This document shows, in pieces, positions 42,193-50,300 of a stretch of 64,000 nucleotides of DNA. Numbering within the stretch: position 1 is the first letter of the stretch; the number at the start of each line of letters is the position of its first letter. Below the pieces are notes generated by a model that saw only the letters and a program-made list of their open reading frames with translations, did no database searches and was not told the origin of the DNA. Position numbers and translations under genes: made by a program. Source of the DNA: Streptomyces colonosanans (GTDB lineage Bacteria; Actinomycetota; Actinomycetes; Streptomycetales; Streptomycetaceae); contig NZ_MLYP01000029.1 in NCBI RefSeq assembly GCF_001866645.1, positions 35,964 to 99,963 on the forward strand, written 5' to 3'.

Positions 42193-43512
42193 TCAGCCGC
42201 CGGTCACGGAGAGCCCCAGGCTCTTGATCTTGTCGATCGTCTTCTGCTGGACCGTCGTCGTCGCCTGGGCGTAGGTGCTCTTGCCGATCGCGTCCGAGTA
42301 GTCGGCCTCGACCTGACCGAACGTCGGCCCGACGACCCAGGTGGTCGGGATGTTGGCCGAGGACTCCTTGAAGACGTCGTAGATCTTCTGTCCGCCGAAG
42401 TAGGGGTCGCCCTTGGACAGCAGCGGGTTGTTCAGACCGGCCTTCGACGCCGGGTACAGGCCCCCGACCGTGATGCCGGTGCTGACCGCGTCCGGGTCGC
42501 TGGAGAGGAACGCGGCGAACTCCACGGCCTCCTTGGGCGTCTTGCAGCCGGACAGCACGGAGGTGGCCGAACCGCCGGAGTTGGAGCTGGTCTTGTCGCC
42601 GGCAGTCCAGGTCGGCATCGGGGCCACGGCCCACTTGCCGGAGAGGTCCTTCAGGTCGCCCTTGATGCCGGGGGCGGCCCAGGCGGCGTTCACGAAGGTC
42701 ATGACCTTGCCGGCCTCGGACGCCTTGTCGAAGTTCGGATCCCAGGCGTTGCCGTTGTTCATCACCTGCTTCTTCGCCTTCAGGTCCTGCCAGAACTTCG
42801 CGACCTGCTGCGTGCCCGGGTTGTCGATGGACACCTGCCAGGAGCTGCCCTGCGTGCCGAACCAGGACTTGCCGGTCTGCCAGGTCAGGGCAGCCATGTC
42901 GTAGGCGTCCTGCGGCGCTGTGCCGAAGGCGACGCTCGGGTCGGCGGCCTGGACCTTGGCGGCGTCGGCGGCGTACTCGTCCCAGGTCGCCGGGGGCTTG
43001 GCGATGCCGAACTTCTTGAACAGGTCGGTGCGGTAGTACAGGGCCATCGGGCCGGTGTCGACGGGGATGCCGTAGACCTTGCCGCCGGCCGAGGACGCCG
43101 CGACGGTCCAGTCCAGATACCTGCCGGTGTCGCCGGAGGAGTACGACGTGATGTCCATCAGCGCGTTCTTGACCAGCATCGACGGGATGTCGTTGTAGGT
43201 GACCTGCGCGAGGCACGGCGCCTTGCCGGCGGTGATCGCGTTGGTCATCTGGTCGTAGCCGCCCTTGGCGCCCGACGGAATCTGCTTGAACGTCACCTTG
43301 GTGTCCGGATGGGCGGCGTTCCACTGGGCCGTGATCTTGTCGTAGCCCGGGGCCCAGCCCCAGAACTCCATCGACACCGGCCCGGCGTGGGACGCCCCGC
43401 CGGAAGCGCCGGCCGAGGCGGAGCCGTCGGAGCCTGAACAGCCGGTCGCCAGCAGTGCGAGGGAGACAGCTGCCGCCGCCGCGGCGGCGGATCCGAACGT
43501 GAACGTGCGCAT
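42193..43512 (-). CDS. ABC transporter sugar-binding lipoprotein
   Basis: 439 residues from the ATG giving RTFTFGS, with GAGGAAG upstream. Its lipobox is LLATGC. The mature domain is a group 1 solute-binding protein: MEFWGWAPGYDKITAQWNAA, VTFKQIPSGAKGGYDQMTNA, and LYYRTDLFKKFGIAKPPATW. First gene of the beta-galactoside import unit, with a 410-bp upstream region. Controlled most likely by the ROK regulator encoded upstream on the same strand. Confidence 0.93.
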   Translation of the reverse strand: MRTFTFGSAAAAAAAVSLALLATGCSGSDGSASAGASGGASHAGPVSMEFWGWAPGYDKITAQWNAAHPDTKVTFKQIPSGAKGGYDQMTNAITAGKAPCLAQVTYNDIPSMLVKNALMDITSYSSGDTGRYLDWTVAASSAGGKVYGIPVDTGPMALYYRTDLFKKFGIAKPPATWDEYAADAAKVQAADPSVAFGTAPQDAYDMAALTWQTGKSWFGTQGSSWQVSIDNPGTQQVAKFWQDLKAKKQVMNNGNAWDPNFDKASEAGKVMTFVNAAWAAPGIKGDLKDLSGKWAVAPMPTWTAGDKTSSNSGGSATSVLSGCKTPKEAVEFAAFLSSDPDAVSTGITVGGLYPASKAGLNNPLLSKGDPYFGGQKIYDVFKESSANIPTTWVVGPTFGQVEADYSDAIGKSTYAQATTTVQQKTIDKIKSLGLSVTGG

Positions 43513-43922
43513 GACTTCCTCATTCAACGGTCGCGAAAACAGGAAAGGTGAAACGCGGCACGGCCAGAAAGGTTAACCGAGCAAGCGAGTCAGATAATCG
43601 CAGGTGAATTATTAAGCACGACCGCACCAGCGGGTCAATGGTCGCGTCGGATATTTCCAATTCTTTATGAATGCGACTGACTCAGGGCAGACGTCGCCGA
43701 CACACGGCTCTGACCAGCCAATTGATAGCAGGAGAAAGCACGTGTGGCCTATTGATGGATTGAGATGCCCAGTCGTACGGAATTCGGCAACGTCGACAAG
43801 CCGACATGCATGAACATGAAAAGCCGAGCGCATGCTTCTCAATCGTCCGGAGAATTCAGCAGCCAGGAGCACCCCTCCTCGGCACCGGTTAATACGGGGA
43901 AAAATCGGAGCGGCGCGCGCGC
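43513..43922. other. Regulatory region of the beta-galactoside operon
   Basis: A 410-bp stretch less GC-rich than its surroundings, without genes. It contains several AT-rich patches (GAATTATTAAG, GGTTAACC) of the kind ROK regulators contact. It must hold the promoter of the binding-protein gene and the 3' end of the regulator transcript. No clear terminator is seen. Confidence 0.45.
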
Positions 43923-45098
43923 TCAGGACAGCCGGGCACGAACGGACTCCCTGATCACCAGACAGGCGGCGCCGCGCGCCCAGAGCCCCTCGCTCGCCTC
44001 GTCAACCTTGATGACGCAGTCGCGCGCCGCCGTGGAGACCGCGCACCGTTCCAACGCCGCCGTCATGGCCGGCCCGAAGTACTCGTAGGCGACCGTTCCC
44101 TCCCCCGCGATGACGATCAGCCCGAGATTGAGCAGATTGCACAGGCAGGCGAGGCCTCGGCCCAGGGCATCCCCCGCCACCGCGAACGCGTCACGCGCAA
44201 CCTGACGCTCAGCCCTGGCACCGGACCGCGCCAGCTCCGTCACAGCGTCGAAGTCGGCCTCTGCTGAGCCACCCGCCTCCCGGAACATGCGCAGCACCGC
44301 GTCGGAAGAGGCCAACGCCTCCACACAACCCCGGTTGCCGCAGGCGCACTCGGGGCCGTTCGGCTCGATCGGGAGATGTCCGAACTCGACAGCGAGTCCA
44401 CTCACTCCGGAGTGCAGCACGCCATGGAGCATCAGCGCACCACCCACGCCGCGCCCGACCGAGACCACCGCGAAGGAGTCGACGTCCCGCCCCTCGCCGA
44501 ACCAGCGCTCGGCGATGACAAGGGCGTTCACGTCGTTGTCGACGACCACCGGGAGCCCGGTCGCAGCGCTCAGCGGTCCCGCGACGTCGACATCCTTCCA
44601 CCCCAGCCGGACGGCGGAGCGACAGATGCCGGCCGCCGCATCGACGTGTCCGCCGACCCCCACGCCGATGCCCAGCACCGCCGCGCCGGGATCGGGGGCG
44701 AGCGCAAGGAGTTCCGCCGTCAACGCAGCTGCCACGGACAGGACTCGCTCGGGCTCGAGCGAGTCGAGCGGAGCGACGAGACGCGCGAGCTGCTCCGCCC
44801 CGATGTCGGTGAGCACGGCGGCCACGTGCGTGCGCGCGATCTGGACGCCGACGACCAGGTGCTGTTCGGTGTTGACCCGCAGCAGCCGCTGCGGCCGGCC
44901 GGGCCCCGTCACGCTCTGCTGCCCGGTCTCGCTGAGGTAGCCCCCTTCGATGAGCGGCGACAGCAGCCGCGTGACCGTCGACGGCGACAGCCCCAGACGC
45001 TGGGCAATCACCGTGCGCGAGATCGGCCCGGCCGTGAGCACCTGCGCGAAGATCTCGGCCCCTGTCTGGTCAGGGACCAGTGCCCTCATGACGGTCAC
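43923..45098 (-). CDS. ROK-family transcriptional regulator
   Basis: 391 residues from a GTG with GGGAGG upstream; an ATG three codons later is an alternative. The N-terminal winged helix-turn-helix is GPISRTVIAQRLGLSPSTVT. It is followed by the ROK ATPase-fold sensor with LGIGVGVGGHVDAAAGICRS, VVDNDVNALVIAERWFGEG, VVSVGRGVGGALML, and the zinc site ECACGNRGCVEALAS. This is the XylR/NagC-type repressor architecture. Placed directly upstream of the galactoside import genes, it is the likely sugar-responsive repressor of that operon. Confidence 0.9.
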   Translation of the reverse strand: MTVMRALVPDQTGAEIFAQVLTAGPISRTVIAQRLGLSPSTVTRLLSPLIEGGYLSETGQQSVTGPGRPQRLLRVNTEQHLVVGVQIARTHVAAVLTDIGAEQLARLVAPLDSLEPERVLSVAAALTAELLALAPDPGAAVLGIGVGVGGHVDAAAGICRSAVRLGWKDVDVAGPLSAATGLPVVVDNDVNALVIAERWFGEGRDVDSFAVVSVGRGVGGALMLHGVLHSGVSGLAVEFGHLPIEPNGPECACGNRGCVEALASSDAVLRMFREAGGSAEADFDAVTELARSGARAERQVARDAFAVAGDALGRGLACLCNLLNLGLIVIAGEGTVAYEYFGPAMTAALERCAVSTAARDCVIKVDEASEGLWARGAACLVIRESVRARLS

Positions 45099-45139
45099 CC
45101 ATGCCTCCCACACACGGTTAACTCCATCGTCACCGAGAG

Positions 45140-45166
45140 TGTCACCTAAATATTTTTGTGTGTCAA
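45140..45166 (-). promoter_or_regulatory. Candidate promoter of the ROK regulator gene
   Basis: On the minus strand TTGACA (45166-45161) is followed by an unusually AT-rich stretch (CACAAAAATATTTAGGT). A GTGACAC repeat of the upstream TGACAC falls within the -10 region. The site is 42-68 bp before the chosen start codon. Function inferred from position and composition only. Confidence 0.4.
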
Positions 45167-45185
45167 GAAAAGAACTAGGCTCCCA

Positions 45186-45545
45186 GCGGCCTCCAACAAC
45201 GGCACCCCGATGCTGGGCGGTACCGGTGCGGCGGACGGAGCCATCGACGCGCTGATCCGACAGTTCGCGCAGGAGGTCGGCCCCGCCGGTGTCCGCGTGT
45301 GCGGGACCCGGACCGCCGGCGTCATCGACAGCCTCACACCGGAAGGGCTGGCCGCGACCGGTGCCACCGGCATGGACGATGCCGCGATGCAGGGCCTTCG
45401 CGCTCACCTCGACAGCTTGCGCATGACCAGGTGCTCACCGCGCATCGCCGACATCGCAGCCCTGGCCACGTTCCTCGCATCCGACGCGGCCGTTTCCATC
45501 ACCGGATCGTGGATCGACGCCACCTCGGGAATGTTCCCCAGCTGA
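45186..45545 (+). pseudogene. Short-chain dehydrogenase, C-terminal remnant
   Basis: A plus-strand frame reading LIRQFAQEVGPAGVRVCGTR, then RIADIAALATFLASDAAVSI and TGSWIDATSG before the stop. This is the end of an SDR-type oxidoreductase. The NAD-binding half and the SxnYxxxK site are missing, and no ribosome site precedes it. Not obviously the same gene as the remnant at 19885. Confidence 0.65.
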
Positions 45546-45621
45546 CGAGCCGCCCCGGACCGCCCGAAGGCAGCCGAAGGAACTCATCCACGTCCGCCGG
45601 CGCTCCCCTCTGACGCATGCG

Positions 45622-45656
45622 CGCCCCGCCACGGCCTGAAGGGCCCTGGCGGGGCG
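45622..45656 (+). terminator. Hairpin terminator
   Basis: CGCCCCGCCA and TGGCGGGGCG pair over 10 bp, with an inner GGCC/GGCC extension around a TGAA loop. It follows the SDR remnant and is 186 bp past the stop of the first metallopeptidase gene on the other strand. Confidence 0.5.
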
Positions 45657-45841
45657 TGCTGTCCTTGGCGAGTCGACCAGCCGGCTGGTCAACTGGTCGT
45701 CCAGAGCGTCCGTCTTCCGCGCCAGGGGCTGAACATCCCCCATGGCCTCTGCCCGCACGGTCATGTCTGTGATCGGGTGTTACTTCCCACTCGAAGATCC
45801 ACCGTTGACCGTACAGACCCACCGATCCCGGTTCACGGCAC

Positions 45842-47068
45842 TCAGTTCGTCGCGTCCGGCTTCACGATGTCCGGCAGCTTCGCCTCGAACAGCTCGTCGA
45901 ACTTCAGCGAGGGCAGGATGTGGCCCTGGTTGGCGGCGTCATTGGCCACGCTCGCGGCCCACGAGGACGCCGCCAGCCGCTGGTTGGGCGTGCCGTGGTG
46001 CCCCACGCTGCTGAAGCTGCAGTCGCCGACCTGGTAGAAGGACTTCTCGGAGTCCAGCACCCGCTTGGTGTTGAGGGACTCCCCGCGCGAGTGCGTGACG
46101 TAGTACGTGCCGAACGCGTCCGCCATCAGCTCGACGCGGCGGCTGGCCTCCGGCCCGGTGAGTGTGGTCTTGTCGATCAGCTTGTCCTCGTACTGCACGT
46201 GGTGGCCGAACTCGTGGGCGAGGATGGCGCGCGGGGCGACGTCGCCCAGGCCCACGGCCTTCAGGGCCTGAAGGATGCCGTCGCCCACGACAATGCGGTC
46301 CGAGATGCCCATCGGCTGCGGGTCGCCCTCCTCGGAGTAGGCGAACGCGTTGAAGGTGAAGAACGGGTTGTCGCCGCCCTGGAGGACGGGGTCCATGTTG
46401 ACGAGCGCGTTGAACAGCCAGGCCAGGTACTTCGCGTCCTCACCCTCGACGCCGTACAGCACGCCGAGCACGCGGGTCAGCCGCTCCGGTGAGGAGAAGG
46501 TCTCCCCGCCGTGCATCGGCACGATCTGGATGTCGTCGGAGTAGATGTCCCAGAACCTCTTCAGGTTCTTTCCTTCGGACGTCAGCTGGTTTGTGTATTC
46601 GCCTTTGTAGCCGAAGGTGTTGGACTTCGACTCGCTGCCGAAGAGCAGCGCGTCATAGGTGGGCAGGTCGAACGCACCGATCCAGGAGAGGAAGATGGCC
46701 AGGCCGGGATCGGCGCCTGCCAGCAGGGTCCTCGAGTAGTCCCTCATCGCGGTGTCCGTGCACTGGTAGTCACCCGGGTTGATGGCGTTGTCGAGGAAGC
46801 CCGCCCACTGGGAGTCGTGGATACCGTACTTGGCGGCGGCGGCCTCGCGACGCTGCTTCCAGTCGGCCGGCAGTGCGGCCAGGAGCTTGTCGGCGACGGC
46901 CTTCGCCTCCGGGGAGAGTCTGGAGGTGTCGAACGTGGAGCCGGGGGACGCGGCGGACGTGACGGCGGTGGACGTCGTGCCGCCCGCCGCCGCGGCCGGA
47001 AGGGCGGCACCGAGGGTGCAGGTGGCCGCGGTCACGAAGGTGACGGCCCAGGCAAGGGTCTTCTTCAC
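45842..47068 (-). CDS. Secreted neutral zinc metallopeptidase (copy 1)
   Basis: 408 residues from a GTG with AAGGAG upstream; an in-frame extension upstream is not genic. The signal peptide is KKTLAWAVTFVTAATCTLGA, LPAAAA. The mature protein has AKYGIHDSQWAGFLDNAINP, FDLPTYDALLFGSESKSNTF, and the zinc motif AHEFGHHVQYEDKL near residue 285. ELMADAFGTYYVTHSRGE follows with the probable third ligand Glu. The HEFGHHVQ...ELxAD pattern is like the YpfJ-type Zn_peptidase family, but the protein is longer with its own N-terminal domain. A paralogue is at 48767. A shared upstream motif lies at 47188. Confidence 0.85.
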   Translation of the reverse strand: MKKTLAWAVTFVTAATCTLGAALPAAAAGGTTSTAVTSAASPGSTFDTSRLSPEAKAVADKLLAALPADWKQRREAAAAKYGIHDSQWAGFLDNAINPGDYQCTDTAMRDYSRTLLAGADPGLAIFLSWIGAFDLPTYDALLFGSESKSNTFGYKGEYTNQLTSEGKNLKRFWDIYSDDIQIVPMHGGETFSSPERLTRVLGVLYGVEGEDAKYLAWLFNALVNMDPVLQGGDNPFFTFNAFAYSEEGDPQPMGISDRIVVGDGILQALKAVGLGDVAPRAILAHEFGHHVQYEDKLIDKTTLTGPEASRRVELMADAFGTYYVTHSRGESLNTKRVLDSEKSFYQVGDCSFSSVGHHGTPNQRLAASSWAASVANDAANQGHILPSLKFDELFEAKLPDIVKPDATN

Positions 47069-47187
47069 GGGGAACTCCTTGGTGTGCTCGAGCCGACGCG
47101 CGGAAGTGTCCCTGCGGGGTGAGGGGCGGTCAGCTGTGCGGTACACAGAGTTTGCAAGGAACCGACGCGCCGGTGAAGAGTTCGCGT

Positions 47188-47207
47188 TGTCGGAATCCGG
47201 CACGACA
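47188..47207. promoter_or_regulatory. 20-bp inverted-repeat motif, copy 1 (metallopeptidase 1/regulator intergenic)
   Basis: TGTCGGAATCCGGCACGACA, with TGTCG/CGACA ends, 120 bp before the metallopeptidase 1 start and 129 bp before the divergent regulator start. It shares the core GAATCCGGC and TGnC/GnCA ends with the sites at 50117 and 54247. Candidate binding site of the neighbouring TrmB/LuxR-like regulator. Confidence 0.6.
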
Positions 47208-47335
47208 AAAACACGACAGACCGCATGCTCTTGGAGAGCACCCGACCCACAGCACCTGACGTGCTGTAACGCTCGCAGAGCACTGTGTCGGACACCACTC
47301 ACCTCGTCCGGGCGCCCGCGTGCGATGGTTTGGGC

Positions 47336-48304
47336 ATGTATTCGCTCAACGGCATAGGTATTAGCACAGCAGCCGAGGACGCCTACCTCGCCCTCGTCGA
47401 GGGTGGCCCGATGGCCCCGACCGAACTGGCGAGCACCCTGCGCGTGACCTCGCACGCCATAAGCACGGCGGTCGGCGAACTGACCGACCTCGGCCTGGTG
47501 GAACCCGACGGCGCACAGCTCGTCGCCCGCCCCCCGCGTTCCGCGCTCGACGCCGTAGCGGAAAGCCGCACCAAGGAACTCGCCGCCCTGCGCGACGGCA
47601 TCGAGGAGTTGTCCCGCTTCTGGCGCGACCACCACGCCGAAGGAGCCACCTACATCGAGATCGCTCGGACGCAGGCGGCCCGCAGCGCACTCGTCCGGCG
47701 GCTCTACGACGAGGCCACCGAGCAGCTCCGCTGCCTGACCATCGGCTACACCGGCCGATCGGCGGAGCCCAACATGATGGCCCCCGGCTGTTGGGAGGCA
47801 CTGACGCGCGGCGTCAAGGCCTCGGTCGTCTACGGGGCCCATGTGCTGCGTGACAAGCCCGCCCGGGAGGCCGTCCAGACCTCCGTCGACCTCGGTGAGC
47901 GAGCACGTGTCTTTCCCGACGTCCCGCTTAACATGGGCATTTGCGACGACCGCTTCGCCCTCGTGTGTCCCCCCACGAGTGACTGGGGCCGTCGTCACCA
48001 CATCCTCGTGCAGCGATCGGACCTCCTGGAGGCGCTGATCGGCGTGTTCGAGTCGTTCTGGCAGTTCGCCGTCCCACTGCCCGCCGCCGTCGAGACAGCG
48101 GACGACTTCGGCAGAGCATCCACCGACGAGACCCGGCAGCTCCTCACCTATCTCAGCGGCGGCCTGACCGACGAGTCGATCGCCCGCGAGCTCGGCGTCA
48201 GCGAACGGACGGTGGCCCGCCGCATCACCCGTCTCCAGCAGATGCTCGGCGCACGGACCCGCTTCCAGCTCGGCGTCCAGGCGAGCCGTCGCGGCTGGCT
48301 CTGA
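47336..48304 (+). CDS. TrmB-like/LuxR-type helix-turn-helix transcriptional regulator
   Basis: 322 residues from the ATG at 47336; earlier in-frame starts to 47285 exist, and no start has a strong ribosome site. The N-terminal winged helix reads ISTAAEDAYLALVEGGPMAP then TELASTLRVTSHAISTAVGE, typical of TrmB-type domains. The centre resembles the phospholipase D-like sensor region. The C-terminus is a LuxR/GerE helix-turn-helix (LTDESIARELGVSERTVARR). It is divergent from metallopeptidase 1 with a 267-bp shared promoter region holding the first 20-bp motif. This makes it the prime candidate for control of the local protease genes. Confidence 0.87.
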   Translation: MYSLNGIGISTAAEDAYLALVEGGPMAPTELASTLRVTSHAISTAVGELTDLGLVEPDGAQLVARPPRSALDAVAESRTKELAALRDGIEELSRFWRDHHAEGATYIEIARTQAARSALVRRLYDEATEQLRCLTIGYTGRSAEPNMMAPGCWEALTRGVKASVVYGAHVLRDKPAREAVQTSVDLGERARVFPDVPLNMGICDDRFALVCPPTSDWGRRHHILVQRSDLLEALIGVFESFWQFAVPLPAAVETADDFGRASTDETRQLLTYLSGGLTDESIARELGVSERTVARRITRLQQMLGARTRFQLGVQASRRGWL

Positions 48305-48305
48305 T

Positions 48306-48343
48306 GGGGTCCCTCTGCTCGAGCGAAGCCGAGAGTTCGGGGA
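48306..48343 (+). repeat. Interspersed palindromic repeat, copy 2
   Basis: GGGGTCCCTCTGCTCGAGCG and AAGCCGAGAGTTCGGGGA, a slightly degenerate sister of the element at 30913-30953. It lies directly after the regulator stop, where it may act as a terminator. Confidence 0.6.
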
Positions 48344-48348
48344 GGACG

Positions 48349-48545
48349 TCACCCCTGTTCGCGCAGCTTGCGCCACTCGGGGGCAAGCACCGACCAGATG
48401 TCGGTGTCCTGCCGTACGCCGCGGTGGGGGCAGCTCACGCAAGACGCCGTCGCGGGTCATACCGAGCCGCTTGGCGGCATTGATGCTGAGGATGCCGGTG
48501 GATGACACCGGCCACTCGATGTTCCCGCGCATGATGCCTTGCAGT
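48349..48545 (-). pseudogene. GNAT acetyltransferase, frameshifted C-terminal remnant
   Basis: One frame reads SSTGILSINAAKRLGMTRDG then VLRE, the acetyl-CoA-binding end of a RimJ/RimL-type N-acetyltransferase. After a one-base shift the other frame continues HRGVRQDTDIWSVLAPEWRK then LREQG and a stop at 48349. The N-terminal two thirds are missing. Confidence 0.7.
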
Positions 48546-48716
48546 CAGGCGGCGCCATCACCGGGGTCGCCGCGCCCCGTAACCGCCCCGTTTCGGACCG
48601 GCTGCCCTTCGGGAAGGCGCGTCGTGCGCGCCTGCGGCCGCCCCCCGTCAGGGGGGCCGCCATGGACCCTGTCGGAGGCACGGCCGCAGGTCACGGAACG
48701 GATGCCTGGCCGTGTC

Positions 48717-48757
48717 CCGGCCGGCGCGCGGCCTGTCAGCCGTCACGCGCCGGCCGG
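48717..48757 (-). terminator. Terminator of metallopeptidase 2
   Basis: Arms CCGGCCGGCGCG and CGCGCCGGCCGG (12 bp, perfect) with a 17-nt loop, 10 bp beyond the stop codon on the minus strand. Confidence 0.65.
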
Positions 48758-48766
48758 TCCGCGCAC

Positions 48767-49993
48767 TCAGTTCGTCGCATCCGGCTTCACGATGTCGGGG
48801 AGCTTCGCCTCGAACAGCTCGTCGAGCTTGAGCGAGGGCAGGATGTGGCCCTGGTTGGCGGCGTCGTTGGCGACGCTCGCGCCCCACGCGGACGACGCGA
48901 GGCGCTGGTTGGGCGTGCCGTGGTGCCCGGGGGAGTCGAAGTAGCAGTCGCCGACCTGGTAGAAGGACTTGGCGGAGTCCAGCACCCGCTTGGTGTTGAG
49001 GGCCTCGCCGCGCGAGTGCGTGAGGAAGTAGGTACCGAACGCGTCCGCCATCAGCTCGGTGCGGCGGGTGGCCTCCGGCCCGGTGAGCGTGGTGTTGGCG
49101 AACAGGTTGTCCTCATACTGCACGTGGTGGCCGAACTCGTGGGCGACGATGGCGCGCGGGGCGGTGCCGCCCAGGCCTATGGCCTTCATGGCCTCCAGGA
49201 TCCCGTCGCCCACGACGATGCGGTCGGAGATACCCAACGGATGCGGGTTGCCCTCCTCGGAGAAGGCGAACGCGTTGAACGTGAAGATCGGGTTGTCGCC
49301 GCCCTTGAGGGAGGGAAAGTAGTTGACGAGCTCGATGACGTCCTTGGCCAGGCGCAGCGCCACCGCATCGCTCTTGATCCCGAACAGCACCTTGTAGACG
49401 CGGGCCACCCGCTCCGGGGAGGAGAAGAGGTCCCGGCCGTGCATAGGCACGAGCTGGATGTCGTCGGATTGGATGTCCCAGAACCTCTTCAGGTCCTTGC
49501 CTTCGGACGTCAGCTCGTTGGTGTACTCGCCGTTGACGCCGAAGGTGTTGGACTTCGACTCACTGCCGAAGAGCAGCGCGTCATAGGTGGGCAGGTCGAA
49601 CGCGCTGAAGACGTAGAGCCAGTCGAGCAGATCGGGATCATCGACGCCTGCCAGCAGGCTCTTCGAGTAGTCCCTGAATTCCGTGGTCTGGCACTGGTGG
49701 TCGCCCGGTTTGATGGCGCTGTTGAGCAGGCCCGCCCACTGGGTGTCGTGAATACCGTACTTGGCGGCGGCAGCATCGCGCCGCTCCTGCCAGTCAGCCG
49801 GCAGATCGGCCAAAACCTGGTCGACGAGGGCTTTCGCCTCCGGGGAGAGCTTGGAAGTGTCGAGCGGGGAACCGGAGGACGCGGTCGCGGCAGAGGCCGT
49901 CACGTCGTCCGCGGCCGCTGCCGGCAGGGCGGTGCCGAGGGCGCAGGTGGCCGCGGTCACAAGGGTGACGGCCCAGGCGAGGGTCTTCTTCAC
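48767..49993 (-). CDS. Secreted neutral zinc metallopeptidase (copy 2)
   Basis: 408 residues from a GTG with AGGAG upstream, the same length as copy 1 and colinear with it. Shared parts are the leader KKTLAWAV, AKYGIHDTQWAGLL, FDLPTYDALLFGSESKSNTF, the zinc site VAHEFGHHVQYEDNL, ELMADAFGTYFLTHSRGE and the last 17 residues ELFEAKLPDIVKPDATN. Differences cluster in the middle (about residues 195-225) and just after the signal peptide. It is a tandem-type paralogue separated from copy 1 by the regulator. Its own promoter carries the motif at 50117, so both copies are likely co-regulated. Confidence 0.85.
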   Translation of the reverse strand: MKKTLAWAVTLVTAATCALGTALPAAAADDVTASAATASSGSPLDTSKLSPEAKALVDQVLADLPADWQERRDAAAAKYGIHDTQWAGLLNSAIKPGDHQCQTTEFRDYSKSLLAGVDDPDLLDWLYVFSAFDLPTYDALLFGSESKSNTFGVNGEYTNELTSEGKDLKRFWDIQSDDIQLVPMHGRDLFSSPERVARVYKVLFGIKSDAVALRLAKDVIELVNYFPSLKGGDNPIFTFNAFAFSEEGNPHPLGISDRIVVGDGILEAMKAIGLGGTAPRAIVAHEFGHHVQYEDNLFANTTLTGPEATRRTELMADAFGTYFLTHSRGEALNTKRVLDSAKSFYQVGDCYFDSPGHHGTPNQRLASSAWGASVANDAANQGHILPSLKLDELFEAKLPDIVKPDATN

Positions 49994-50116
49994 AATGAAC
50001 TCCTAGAGGTGTGCTGAAACCGACGCGCCGGTCCTCGTTACGGGCGAAAGAGGCCGTCGGCTGCGCCGTGAGCCAGAGTCTGCAAAGAAAGCACCCTCCC
50101 GAGAAGCCGTTGGCGC

Positions 50117-50136
50117 TGGCGGAATCCGGCGTGTCA
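50117..50136. promoter_or_regulatory. 20-bp inverted-repeat motif, copy 2
   Basis: TGGCGGAATCCGGCGTGTCA, 124 bp before the metallopeptidase 2 start. Between motif and start, CAGAGTCTGCAAAGA and GGCCGTCGGCTGCG also match segments in the metallopeptidase 1 leader (CAGAGTTTGCAAGGA, GGCGGTCAGCTGTG). Confidence 0.6.
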
Positions 50137-50243
50137 GGAAGGCGTCGGACACCACTCATCCACTGTGGTGCCCCCCTGGCCTGCTCCTTGGCCGCCGTCC
50201 ACGAACAACGACAGGCCCTGGACGCCCGGATTGTGCCCGTGGC

Positions 50244-50285
50244 GCGAAGGGCGCCGCACGGGAGTTCCCGTGCGGCGCCCTTCGC
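50244..50285 (-). terminator. Very strong terminator of the first subtilase gene
   Basis: A perfect 19-bp stem (GCGAAGGGCGCCGCACGGG with its complement) and an AGTT loop, 16 bp beyond the subtilase stop on the minus strand. It also separates this gene from metallopeptidase 2. Confidence 0.85.
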
Positions 50286-50300
50286 TGTGGGTGGGGCGTG

